Source: Phytophthora colocasiae (lineage: Eukaryota > Oomycota > Peronosporomycetes > Peronosporales > Peronosporaceae). From it: DNA of 64,000 nt. The notes under the pieces are model-generated. The model saw only the letters and a list, made by a program, of their open reading frames with translations, made no database searches and was not told where the DNA came from. A program made the position numbers and the translations under genes. The DNA lies in assembly GCA_018806915.1 (NCBI GenBank), contig JAGKQI010000046.1, positions 124,001-188,000 on the forward strand, in the 5' to 3' direction. Within the stretch, counting starts at the first letter, position 1, and each line of letters begins with the position of its first letter. Positions 42,060 to 52,710 of this stretch are shown piece after piece.

Positions 42060-45000
42060 ACGGGAAGATTCGGCGCAAACTGACTTGCTGGAAGCGAAGT
42101 CCTTTGTCCAAGGTCACTGTGCCGTTGTTGTGCACGGTCTTGATCGGGAATGGCCGTCAGCGACGCGCTTGGAGCTTGGCCCGAAAGTGTTTAGGGATCC
42201 GTAGCATCACTTGGTCCCCGGGCTTGTAGAAGTGCTCGAGACGCTTGTCGATCTCAAGCGATCGTTGTCGGCAAGAATTGCATTGAATCTTCGCTTTGAT
42301 AAGTAGCTCCAGTTAGCGTCGTACAATTGGCGCGAGATCATATCTGTCCGAAGATGAGCTGGCCAGAGAAGCATTGAGTGATGCTGCGATAGCTGGCTCG
42401 ACAGCAAAAGCTGCGTAGTAGATCACCTTCTCCAGTCTGCTCCTTCGTGACAGCGGAGGATGTTTCCAATCTCGAGGTGTACTCTCGTTCACAGATCGCA
42501 TTTGCTTGTGGGTTCTTTGCCGTAATTGGCTTGCCGTAATTCCGTAGCTTGAAGTAGCTCTTGAACTCTTCACCGGTAAACTCTGGTCCCTGATCATGTA
42601 CCACCTTGCGAGGTCTCTGCATCGACAGAGCCATTCACGGTCGAAGCTTGTCAGCCGTTGTAAGCGATTCTTTGTCGGGTTGGACGCCGACCTCCAGCCA
42701 ACGGGTCGCCTGGTCGATCATGGTGATCCCGTAGCCTTTTCCTTCGTAAGGTCCGATAAGATCGACGAACAACGTCAAATGGGTTCACGGTTTTCATTGT
42801 TCGCGGTGGCAACAGCCCATAATCTTGTTTCCGCCAGCGACTTAGCACGCTTACAGACAATGCACTTCCGTACAAACTGGTCGATGGTGGTCTCCATGCT
42901 AGGCCAGTAGAACGTGATCCTCATCGTCTTGTACTGCCTTCGCCTCGCAGGGGTGTCCGAGGTTCTGATGGTACCACGAGATGAGTCGTCACGCAGGGTC
43001 TCTGGGGCAATCACTTTCTGGTACGCCACTGGTGCACCCTAGCAGTGGCATGAGCTGATGGTCAGGTTGTTGCCGGCCATACACGCGGATTTAATCTTCG
43101 CGATCATCTCATCAGCGTCTTGGTACTGTCGGAGAACAGGTCCATTACGCACTCAATGGTTTCGGTCGCTGCGCAGATCTCCTCGTACAGTGACTTGCCC
43201 TCGTCCATCGCGAAACGCATGCGCGAGAAGGCATCAGCGCCTACGTTCTTCACGCCTTCAATGTAGTGTAGAGAAAGTCGATATTCAGACAGAAGCAGCT
43301 TCCAGCGTTTGACTCTCGGAGACTCGTCTCGGTAGGATAGATTAGATTCTTGTGATCAGTGTGCACCTACCACCGGAAAGCCGAGTAGCATCGTCCGATA
43401 CTCACGTAGCAGCTCGACGATCGAAAGCAGTTCCAGCTCCATCGTAGTATAGTTGATCTGTGTTTGTTCAACGTTCTTGAATAGCACGCAAGGATCTTCG
43501 TCTCCCGTATCACTAATCCACCGAGTTGTGTCCCCGCTCGCGTCCGCGTACAGCTGGAACGGCTTGTCAAAGTCTGGGAAGGACAATAGCACGGCTTCAG
43601 CAAAAAGCTCGTTGTATGGCCGGAAAGCCTCGGTGTCACTGGGTAGCCACGTGAACGGGACCTTGCTGCTTGTAAACCTGTGCAGCGGTTTGCTGGTACA
43701 GTGTAGTCTTGTTCGGCACCATGTCCCTGTAGTAATTGATCATGCCCAGGAAGCGTCGCAACTCCTTACGATTGCGCGGCACCGCAATCTGCTGAATGGC
43801 CTGTATCTTCAGCCTGAGGCTTCACACTCCCTCCGCTGAGAGCGTAGCCTAAATAGTCCACTTCTGCTCGTAAAATGTGGCACTTCTTTCCATTCAGAGT
43901 GACATTGTAGCTCTTCCAAGCGCTCGAACACGATGCGCAAGTGTTCCAGGTGCTCTTCTTCGTCCTTCGAGAACACCAAAATATCATCCAAGTAGACAAA
44001 CGACGAACTCCAAGTCACCGACGATCCTTTCCATGCACGCCTGGTACTCGTCCGGGGCCGTCGAGATGCCCATCGGAAGGCGCTTGTACTGGAACTTGCC
44101 GAACGGCAGACAGAATGCAGTTAGCGGGCGGCTCTGCTTCGCCAGTCTCCTCGCATAGTAGCCAAGGTTAGCATCGAACGTCGAGATGCACTTTGCCTGG
44201 CAAGTCGCATCAAAATCTCGCGGATACGCGGCACGTAGTATGGACTCCTGCGCAAGAACTTGTTAAGCCATCTGTAGTCGATAAGCAGTCGCAGTGAGCC
44301 ATCTTTCTTTACCAGGAAGAACGCGGGAGACGCCATTTCAGAATCGTAAATCTGCTCCAGCATCAGCGTTAATTAGGCGTTGAATCACTTCCTTAGCTTT
44401 CTCTTCCTGGCTACGTGGGATAGCGTAGGGCTTCGCATGCACCGGCTTGTAGTCAGGCGAGATCGGGATCAAGTAGTCGCCAAAACGCATGCGTCCTAAG
44501 TGTCCATCGTATAGCTTCTGGTGCTTCACCAACAAGTCCAAGTACTTCTGAGCAAGTTCTGCATCCTGGAGTTCTGGCAGCAGATGCTCGCTGGACAGCA
44601 CCATCAGCGATCTCTTTCGTCTCATCCGGGTACAAGTCCTCCTGTTGTGCATCTTGCTCACTTGTTTCATGCCCTTGATCCACCACGACCGGTATTTAAA
44701 CGATAAACCGTTCTCGTCCCACTGAACCACTTTGTCTTTGAAATTGAGTATCAGGCCGAGGGCGTTCATAATGTCTTGGCCGATCACCATTGCATCGTGG
44801 CTGTCTTCGATCACCTCGAAACGGTGAGTGATAACGGAGTCTGACTTCAGTGTCGGGATGGTAAACTGCACCATCGTCGTTCCACCACTGGTAACGGAAC
44901 CGCTCATCGTCTCAAAGACAGTTGGAGATGCAGGGATAAACTTCCTCCCGAGGTTCACATTGGCTGTTAGCGTTGCGCCGTTGATGATGCTCTTGGATGC

Positions 45001-45063
45001 ACCACTGTCCAACAGAGCGTCAAATACCTGACCGCCGCGTTTTAGTTTTACCGGAATACGCAA
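42060..45063 (-). mobile_element. Decayed Ty3/gypsy retrotransposon pol, copy 1 (left arm)
   Basis: Minus-strand pieces in order: aspartic protease (LLDSGASKSIING, 44338-45063 frame), reverse transcriptase start (DYLIPISPDYKPVHAKPYA, MASPAFFLVKKDGSLRLLID), the YLDDILVFSKDEEEHL catalytic block, RNase H (FDKPFQLYADASGD), integrase zinc region (FVRKCIVCKRAKS) and core (KVVHDQGPEFTGEEF, ITAKNPQAN), then the end domain (PGDQVMLRIPKHFRAKL). Many single-base indels break the frame, so it is dead. Gag and LTRs are not seen. The 5' end is cut exactly where the inverted second copy begins. Confidence 0.85.
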
Positions 45064-47084
45064 TGGAGCACTTAGGACGCATGCGTTTTGACGACTACTT
45101 GATCCCGATCTCGCCTGACTACAAGCCGGTGCATGCGAAGCCCTACGCTATCCCACGTAGCCAGGAAGAGAAAGCTAAGGAAGTGATTCAACGCCTAATT
45201 AACGCTGATGTGCTGGAGCAGATTTACGATTCTGAAATGGCGTCTCCCGCGTTCTTCCTGGTAAAGAAAGATGGCTCACTGCGACTACTTATCGACTACA
45301 GATGGCTTAACGTTCTTGCGCAGGAGTCCATACTACGCCGCGTATCCGCGAGATTTTGATGCGACTTGCCAAGGCAAAGTGCATCCTGACGTTCGATGCT
45401 AACCTGGCCACTTATGCGAGGAGACTGGCGAAGCAGAGCCGCCCGCTAACTGCATTCTGTCTGCCGTCTCGGCAAGTTCCCAGTACAAGCGCCTTCCGAT
45501 GGGCATCTCGACGGCCCCGGACGAGCACCAGGCGTGTATGGAAAGGATCGTCGGTGACTTGGAGTTCGTCGTTGTCTACTTGATGATATTTTGGTGTTCT
45601 CGAAGGACGAAGAAGAGCACCTGGAACACTTGCGCATCGTGTTCGAGCGCTTGAGAGCTACAATGTCACTCTGAATGGAAAGAAGCGCCGCATTTTACGA
45701 GCAGAAGTGGACTATTTAGGCTACACGCTCTCAGCGGAGGTGGCGTGAAGCCTCAGGCTAAGAAGATACAGGCCATTCAGCAGATTGCGGTGCCGCGCAA
45801 TCGTAAGGAGTTCGCGACGCTTCCGGGCATGATCAATTACTACAGGGACATGGTGCCGAACAAGACTACATCGTGCAAACCGCCGCACAGGTTTACAAGC
45901 AGCAAGGTCCCGTTCACGTGGCTACCCAGTGACACCGAGGCTTTTCGAGCCATACAACGAGCTTTGCTGAAGCCGTGCTGTTGTCCTTCCAGACTTTGAC
46001 AAGCCGTTCCAGCCACGCGGACGCGAGCGGGACACAACCGGTGGATTAGTGATGCAGGAGACGAAGATCCTTGCGTGCTATTCAAGAACGTTGAACAAAC
46101 ACCAGATCAACTATACTACGCGGGCGCTGGAACTGCTTTCGAGCGTCGAGCTGCTACGTGCGGATCGGACGCTGCTACTCGGCTTTCCGGTGGTGGTGCA
46201 CACTGATCACAAGACGCGAATCTCTCCTACCGAGACGAGTCTCCGAGTCAAACGCTGGAAGTTGTTTCCGTCTGAATATCGACTTCTACACCACATTGAA
46301 GGCGTGAAGAACGTAGGCGCGATGCCTTCTCGCAGCATGCGTTTCGTGATGGACGAGGGCAAGTCACTGTACGAGGAGATCTGCGCAGCGACCGAAGCCA
46401 TTGAGTGCGTAATGCATGGACCTGTTCTCCGACAGTACCAAGACGCTGATGAGATGATCATGAAGATTAAATCCGCGGGTATGGCCGGCAACAACAACCC
46501 GGACTATCAGCTCATGCCACTGCTAGGTGCACCTTAGTGGCGTACCAGAAGAGAGTGATTGCCCCAGAGACCCTGCGTGACGACCTCATCTCGTGGTACC
46601 ATCAGAACCTCGGACACCCTGCGAGCGAAAGGCAGTACAAGACGATGAGGATCACGTTCCTACTGGCCTAGCATGGAGACCACCATCGACCAGTTTTGTA
46701 CGGAAGTGCATTGTCTGTAAGCGTTACAGTCGCACGGCGGGAAACAAGATTATGGGCTGTTGCCACCGCGAACAATGAAAACCGTGAACCCATTTGACGT
46801 TGTTCACGTCGATCTTATCGGACCTTGCGATGAAAAGGCTACGGATCACCATGATCGACCAGGCGACCCGTTGGCTGGAGGTCGGCGTCCAACCCGACAA
46901 AGAATCGCTTACAACGGCTGAAAGCTTCGACCGTGAATGGCTCTGTCGATACCCGAGACCTCGCAAGGTGGTACATGATCAGGGACCAGAGTTTACCGGT
47001 GAAGAGTTCCAAGAGCTACTTCGAAGCTACGGAATTACGGCCAAGCCAATTACGGCAAAGAACCCACAAGCAAATGCGATCTGG
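42492..47084. repeat. Large inverted repeat: arms about 2.0 kb, spacer about 0.56 kb
   Basis: Left arm about 42492-44504, right arm about 45064-47084, formed by the two opposed pol copies. The arms start at the shared cacttaggacgcatgcgttt and end at the shared caaatgcgatctg. The spacer is the protease region of copy 1. Divergence is low and made largely of small indels. Confidence 0.8.
45064..47084 (+). mobile_element. Decayed Ty3/gypsy pol, copy 2 (right arm, inverted)
   Basis: Plus-strand copy of the same pol, from just before the reverse transcriptase (HLGRMRFDDYLIPISPDY) through RNase H (YTTRALELLSSVELL) and integrase (KVVHDQGPEFTGEEF) to PQANAIWD, where homology to copy 1 stops. It lacks the protease part and the pol C-terminus. 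Frames are broken by many 1-3 base indels. Some of these differ from those in copy 1, so both decayed separately or the assembly is poor. Confidence 0.82.
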
Positions 47085-47437
47085 GATCGGATCGATTTCA
47101 GCCAATTAAAATGAGTTCAATTGTACGATGAGGCAACGGAGGCCCAGTTGCTGCCTGAACGATGGGGAAGCAGTTTGCCACGAAATCAGACACTTCAAGG
47201 CGCACTGCGTCGACTGCTTGTAGCTGACAGTGAGTGTCACCTAAGACAAGACGTGGCGTGATTCGAGTCGACAGGTCAACCGATGTCACCCAAACCAGAT
47301 GACATGTTTACTGTAAATATTACAATACACCAGAGCAAATATCATGATACAGGTTTCAACCAATCCAGTTATTTTCTGATTTTCTGCTAATCGTTTGTAT
47401 CGCGAGACTGTGTGTGTCCTAGATTTCACTTGACAAA

Positions 47438-49636
47438 ATGGCCGGACGCGAGTTCGCGCACGTTCAGCCGGTGCGTACACGGGCCCTGACGAGCGATGGA
47501 GACTCGAAGCACGCCCAATCTTTCTCCTATCTACTCTGCAACATCCATATCTAACTTGTGGTGTTTTTGCGCGCTGGGTTTTGCCAGGACAACGCCGAAA
47601 TCGAGCGCTCCGTACTCTCACAGGAGGTGCTGGACCTTTCTCTTTCCATTGAAGCTAATGATATTTATTTTTACTTATTTCTCTTGCGGTTGGCTGCAGG
47701 TGGAGGCGCTGCGGAATCGACTGGGACTGCGACAAGTAGATGTGTCGAAGGAATGTGGTGTGAACGCCAGTATGCTTTCTCAGTGGATGCTGGGCCGATA
47801 CAAAGGCAATGTTGGTCGGGTATGTCGCCGAGTGATATATGGTTGAAGCTTTTGTGGGGTAATAATGACTTTGTGTACAGATTAATGGTTTAATGGAGTC
47901 ATGGCTGATTCGTCGTCGTGGGGGGAAACCTATGGACAAGGGCATGATGCGTACGATCCTGACTGTACCGTTGTATTATCGGTGCGACTGAAATGGCCCT
48001 AACCATGAATTTCTTCGTAGTGTTCACCTCAACAGCGAGCTCGCCGAAGCTGAAGCGAAGATTGGACGAGATGAATGACCCTCTGCAAGCTGCTAGAAGG
48101 TATGCATCCTGCAAATTCTTACAGAATAATGTGTTCTTACTTTTGTTGTGATGGGATGAAAGTAGGAAGGAAGGAATGATTCTTGCGCAACGGAAACTGT
48201 ACAATTATCCCAAGGTACGATGTATACTGCAGCCATCAGTCAACTACGCCAGTTATCTGAATTTGCGTCGTTGTGTTTAGTTTCCTACGCGAGAAACCTT
48301 GCTGATCCCAATTAGGCTCGACATAGACATTGAGGGGTATCGTTACATTGACTCCTTCTCATGGAATCTGTACGTATACGTTTCATTTTAAGTTACGATA
48401 GCTGCTGACTGTTGTGATGATCTTGTTGCTCTAATAGTCACGAAAAGGACTTCACGTACGAGACATTTGCTGCAGCTTTAGTTCGAGATTTGGATCTCCC
48501 CGACTGCTTTTACAAGCGAATCGCCAAGTCAATTCAGGCACAGGTGGAAAAAACTCAGAAGTCGCTCCCATGGAATGAGGCAGTTGCGAACGAGAGTTTG
48601 CATCCGATCTTTATCAACTTGCGGTTGAACGATACCATCTACATTGATCGGTTTGAATGGGATTTAAACAACCCGAACAACTCGCCGGAGCGTTTTGCCC
48701 AGGTCGTATGTGAAGATTTGGTAAGTTTATTGCCTCTCATCATCGAAACGATCTCCGACTAATCCTATATCTCCAACTGTCGTACTCAGGGCTTGAGTGG
48801 CGAGTTCGAAGCTCAAGTGGCACTTTCTATCCGCGAGCAGCTCCGCGACTACTCCAGAGTAAGTGACCATGTAAAATTTATTTACAAGACTGATAGAGGC
48901 TAACGTGGCTTGATCGTCCTACTGAAAAGCTTATTCGAGAAGGCTTGAAAGATCGAGTGACCAGACTACCACCAGTCACTGCTGCGTTTCGCGATCGCCT
49001 TGATACTGAAGTTTGGGGCCCTTCAGTTAAGTACATTCTGGCAGACGACATTCCGCAACTCGAACGGGAAGATTTTAAGAGGATGAGGCCGCTATCTCGC
49101 CCTACGATTCACGTGGCCCCGCCACCACCTCCAACAGCAAGGCCCAACCGACCTCCGAAGCCAGTGAACACTTTCCTCATGTTCTGCAGACAAAACCGAA
49201 AGAAGATTATGGCTGATCACCCTGCTACCAGTGCGAAGGACGCGTCAAAGATTCTTGGGGATATGTGGCAGAAGTTGTCGGAGAAGGAACGCGCAAGGTT
49301 CGTGCTACTGCCCTGTATGTGAACTATGTTGCCATACTAACTCCATTACACCTTTGCAGTTATATCCCGATGACAGAGATGGAAAATCAACGACGAATGA
49401 ACGAGTGGCGGATGAAGGAGAATGCTTTGAATGGCATCCACACTACACTTGCTGGCGGCATGGCTGTAGCAACTCCTTCATCAGCAAACTCCACTCAGAC
49501 CATCTCGCCTGCCATTCCAGGAACTCCTGTGCTGCTAGCCCCTCGTATAGCTCCTAGTGTAGCTTCCTCCATCGATGAGGTGGACGACGGCGATGACGAT
49601 GACGACGAAGACGACGAGGATGACGAGGATAAATAA
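47438..49636 (+). CDS. SNF5/SMARCB1-type chromatin remodeller subunit fused to an HMG box, with N-terminal HTH
   Basis: Eleven exons (47438-47470, 47588-47626, 47700-47819, 47881-47950, 48036-48099, 48166-48214, 48281-48369, 48438-48720, 48790-48858, 48930-49297, 49360-49636) give 486 aa. The N-terminal HTH of POU/lambda-repressor type (LRNRLGLRQVDVSKECGVNA, SMLSQWMLGRYKG) spans about residues 25-90. The SNF5 domain has its two related repeats: LLIPIRLDIDIEGYRYIDSF with FTYETFAAALVRDLDLP, and HPIFINLRLNDTIYIDRFEW with FAQVVCEDLGLSGEFE. A Pro-rich linker leads to an HMG box (RPPKPVNTFLMFCRQNRKKI, ASKILGDMWQKLSEKERA, then YIPMTEMENQRRMNEW across an exon junction) and an acidic tail (DDGDDDDDEDDEDDEDK). 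SNF5 is a core subunit of SWI/SNF complexes. In animals the HMG box sits in a separate subunit. It converges on MED22, with stops 48 bp apart. Confidence 0.9.
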
Positions 49637-49684
49637 TTTTGTGCTCAATGAATGATAGCACCACTGTTTCTGATCCATTGTATA

Positions 49685-50135
49685 TTATTCCTCGCTGTCT
49701 GTGGTGGGTGACACCCGCCATTTGGACTGGTAGTAGTGGTTCTCCAACTCAAATAGCGCCGACGAGATGTCTGAGCTCAAGTGCGAGATCTGCGCGTCCA
49801 CATCGTCACAGCTGCCACAAGCAAAAATTAACGGATAATTCACATAATATGATAGTTAGCGAGACGCACCGCTTGAGAAGCTCGTCCGACGTAGTGTCGA
49901 CGTTCTGGCTCATGCCTTCAAAATCCCCCAACGCCAGAGACAGCTTCATTTCGGACACGAGCTTAAGCAGCGATTCGCTGGCCTGCACGAGTGTAGTAGC
50001 ATAGATAGAGCTCTGAAAGGACTCGCGCGTGGTGTTAGCCGAGTCCTTGATCTTAGCCGTCTTAATTAGCCCCTTGAAGTTCTCTACCAGCTTCTCCACA
50101 TTGTTGTCCAGGCGCTGTCGATACTCCTCCGCCAT
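49685..50135 (-). CDS. MED22: Mediator complex subunit 22
   Basis: Two exons (49870-50135, 49685-49811) give 130 aa, the usual size of MED22 (Srb6/Surf5). Head-module subunit linking RNA polymerase II to regulators. Family features: EEYRQRLDNNVEKLVENFKG at the N-terminus, TRESFQSSIYATTLVQASES, LLKLVSEMKLSLALGDF, then CDDVDAQISHLSSDISALFE after the splice. The whole protein is helical, as expected. Confidence 0.92.
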
Positions 50136-50736
50136 GATAATGCAAATTGAGGTAAAAGCAAAAGTGAGGTAAAAGCAAAAGATGGTTGAAACTGTTTAAA
50201 CAACTATTAAGGTGTTGTACACCAATTATGTACACAACACAAATGTCATTTTGATGCACGAATTTCTCGCAATTCTTCGTGGTGTATTGCATGGGGCAAT
50301 GATGACAACAAGAAGAAGCCACACGTGCGTACATTAGTAGGTAAGCTGACAAGTTGTCATGCTCGTCCATTGATCTGCCTAAATTCGGGTCGTTATTGCT
50401 GGGCGTCGCTTGATTTAGCGGTTCCAAAAACGGATCTTTCACGAGGTTTTTTGTTGAAAAACCTCTTGAACTTTGTATGTTCTCGAAGGGGGGCTAACAG
50501 GCCCGTCGCTCCACATTCAAAGGCAGTTCCGCTACATTCCCGTCAGGTGCGTGAAGACAGCTTGGTCGCTGCTTGACAGCTCGCCTTACAGCGCAGTGAA
50601 GCCCATAGTGTTTGCAGCGGTATATACACCATATCAACAGCTATCTAACCGTATTTGTGTCGTATTCTATATCGTTGTGCTGCCTCCTCTGTGAACCTCA
50701 GAAAACTTCGTAGACTCTCGACTTTTAAAGAAAACT
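50136..50736. other. Intergenic region between divergent MED22 and V-ATPase c genes
   Basis: About 600 bp without a recognisable frame. A short tandem duplication (gaggtaaaagcaaaa, twice at about 50,151-50,180) lies just upstream of MED22. It must contain promoters for both genes. Confidence 0.55.
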
Positions 50737-51377
50737 ATGCTGGCTGAGCTCGTTGCAGACGTGTGCCCTTCGTCGGCCTCCTTTTTCGGCTTCATGGGTG
50801 TCGCCTCCGCCCTCGTCTTTGCCAGTACGTACTGCTGTCTATTGTGACTCATCTAGCAGCCTTTTTACTCATCGGTGCTAGAGCTGTTTGGAGTCTAATT
50901 GTGTCTAAAACTGATTCTAATCCATTGGTGTTGTTCCTTGTGACTGCAGACCTGGGTGCTGCGTACGGCACGGCCAAGTCTGGTGTGGGTATTGCGTCGA
51001 TGGGCGTGATGCGGCCTGAGTTGGCCATGCGTAACATCATTCCCGTGGTCATGGCTGGTGTGCTTGGTATCTACGGTCTGATCGTGGCGGTGATCATTCA
51101 GGGCTCCATCGACCCTCCTAATGGCAACGCACCTAAGTACGGCTCGTACTCTGGCTTCGCACACTTGGCCGCGGGTCTGTGCTGTGGCTTGAGTGGTCTG
51201 GCCGCTGGCATGGCTATTGGTGTTGTGGGAGATGCTGGCGTGCGCGCTGTGGGCCAGCAGGAGAAGCTGTTCGTGAACATGATCCTGATCCTGATTTTCG
51301 CGGAAGCGCTGGGACTGTATGGGTTGATCGTGGCGCTGATCTTGTCGCAGAAGAAGAGCGATTGCCCGTCGGAGTAA
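50737..51377 (+). CDS. V-ATPase proteolipid subunit c, copy A
   Basis: Two exons (50737-50824, 50950-51377) give 171 aa. Membrane-rotor subunit of the vacuolar proton pump. Four transmembrane helices: [17 protein letters not shown], a second with [20 protein letters not shown], a third with [20 protein letters not shown], and a fourth with the proton-carrying Glu in [18 protein letters not shown]. It ends KKSDCPSE. The intron (125 bp) interrupts ALVFA|NLGAAYG. The encoded protein looks identical to copy B on the opposite strand. Confidence 0.97.
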
Positions 51378-51698
51378 GCTATCATTTGTGAAACGCGGCT
51401 CCTAGGCGCGTCTACTGGATGCTTCTTGTAATCGCGGTTATAGCTTTTGGAGGAAGTAGAGTGGCGATGCCAACGGCAAGTTAGGTGGAACGAGAGCGAG
51501 AATTGTTGCTTTCGTGGATGCTACTCGTCTTTGGTGTCTGCAAATGATAACGCTAATACTACAACCTTTCATATCATTTTAGTACATGAACGAAGTGCTT
51601 CATGTTGCAGTAACGTCGTGAACATTGTTCACAAAATACGTCACAAGTGACAGATACCAATGTGATTTTTTTTGCCTCCGTAAAACTCCACTACCTGC

Positions 51699-52339
51699 TT
51701 ACTCCGACGGGCAATCGCTCTTCTTCTGCGACAAGATCAGCGCCACGATCAACCCATACAGTCCCAGCGCTTCCGCGAAAATCAGGATCAGGATCATGTT
51801 CACGAACAGCTTCTCCTGCTGGCCCACGGCGCGCACACCAGCATCTCCCACAACACCAATAGCCATACCAGCGGCCAGACCACTCAAGCCACAGCACAGA
51901 CCCGCGGCCAAGTGTGCGAAACCAGAGTACGAGCCGTACTTAGGTGCGTTGCCATTAGGAGGGTCGATGGAGCCCTGAATGATCACCGCCACGATCAGAC
52001 CGTAGATACCCAGCACACCAGCCATGACCACGGGAATGATGTTACGCATCGCCAGCTCAGGTCGCATCACGCCCATCGACGCAATACCCACGCCAGACTT
52101 GGCCGTGCCGTATGCAGCACCCAGGTCTGCAGTCACAAGGAACAACACCAATGGATTAGAATCAGTTTTAGACACAATTAGACTCCAAACAGCTCTAGCA
52201 CCGATGAGTAAAAAGACTGCTAGATGAGTCACAATAGACAGCAGTACGTACTGGCGAAGACGAGGGCGGAGGCGACACCCATGAAGCCGAAAAAGGAGGC
52301 CGACGAAGGGCACACGTCTGCAACGAGCTCAGCCAGCAT
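51699..52339 (-). CDS. V-ATPase proteolipid subunit c, copy B
   Basis: Two exons (52252-52339, 51699-52126), 171 aa, with the same four helices and the essential Glu ([18 protein letters not shown]) as copy A. The exons differ from copy A by synonymous changes, for example around 51,830-51,870 (tatggc, ggtgtg, gccgtg against catggc, ggcgtg, gctgtg). The intron is nearly unchanged. Its promoter lies in 52340-52710, shared with the divergent TMEM260-like gene. Both copies appear functional. Confidence 0.97.
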
Positions 52340-52710
52340 TCTTCACGGGATCTTTCAGCTAAAAGCTACAACACGCGACATCAACAACCGTACAGATGGG
52401 ATACACGCATCAGTTAGTGTGTTATCCCTCTTCTAACAGCCTCTACAAGAGCAAAGATCGTCTTACTCGCTTCTATTGAGCTGCTCGTCCACAGAAACGC
52501 AAAATGAGACCAACTTGAACCGCCGCTTTCTATATCTTCGGCCCTTTTAAGTACGAAGCTTTCACCTTACCTTCGCGTAACATTATCGATTTGACTTGGT
52601 ATTTGTATTGAAATAGCCGTTGAAAGTTGCATGGGAATAACAAATTATTTACGGGTCTAAAAGTATCTTTAGAAGATGCACATCAAAAAAAGTATCTAAG
52701 GACTGAAAGG
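52340..52710. other. Divergent intergenic spacer (371 bp)
   Basis: Between V-ATPase c copy B (minus) and the TMEM260-like gene (plus). No gene is seen; it should hold both promoters. Confidence 0.55.

Larger units (their letters stand above)
50737..52339. repeat. Inverted duplication of the V-ATPase c gene (tail to tail)
   Basis: Arms 50737-51377 (plus) and 51699-52339 (minus), each 641 bp from ATG to stop, separated by 321 bp. Similarity covers both exons and the intron and ends at the start and stop codons; the flanks differ. The 125-bp introns differ at one position that I can see (C at about 50,867, read as T in copy B). Confidence 0.93.

Noticed and set aside
41880..42060. LTR of the gypsy element
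   Set aside because: Short repetitive text suggests a terminal region, but no second copy, TG..CA ends or primer-binding site could be found in the window.
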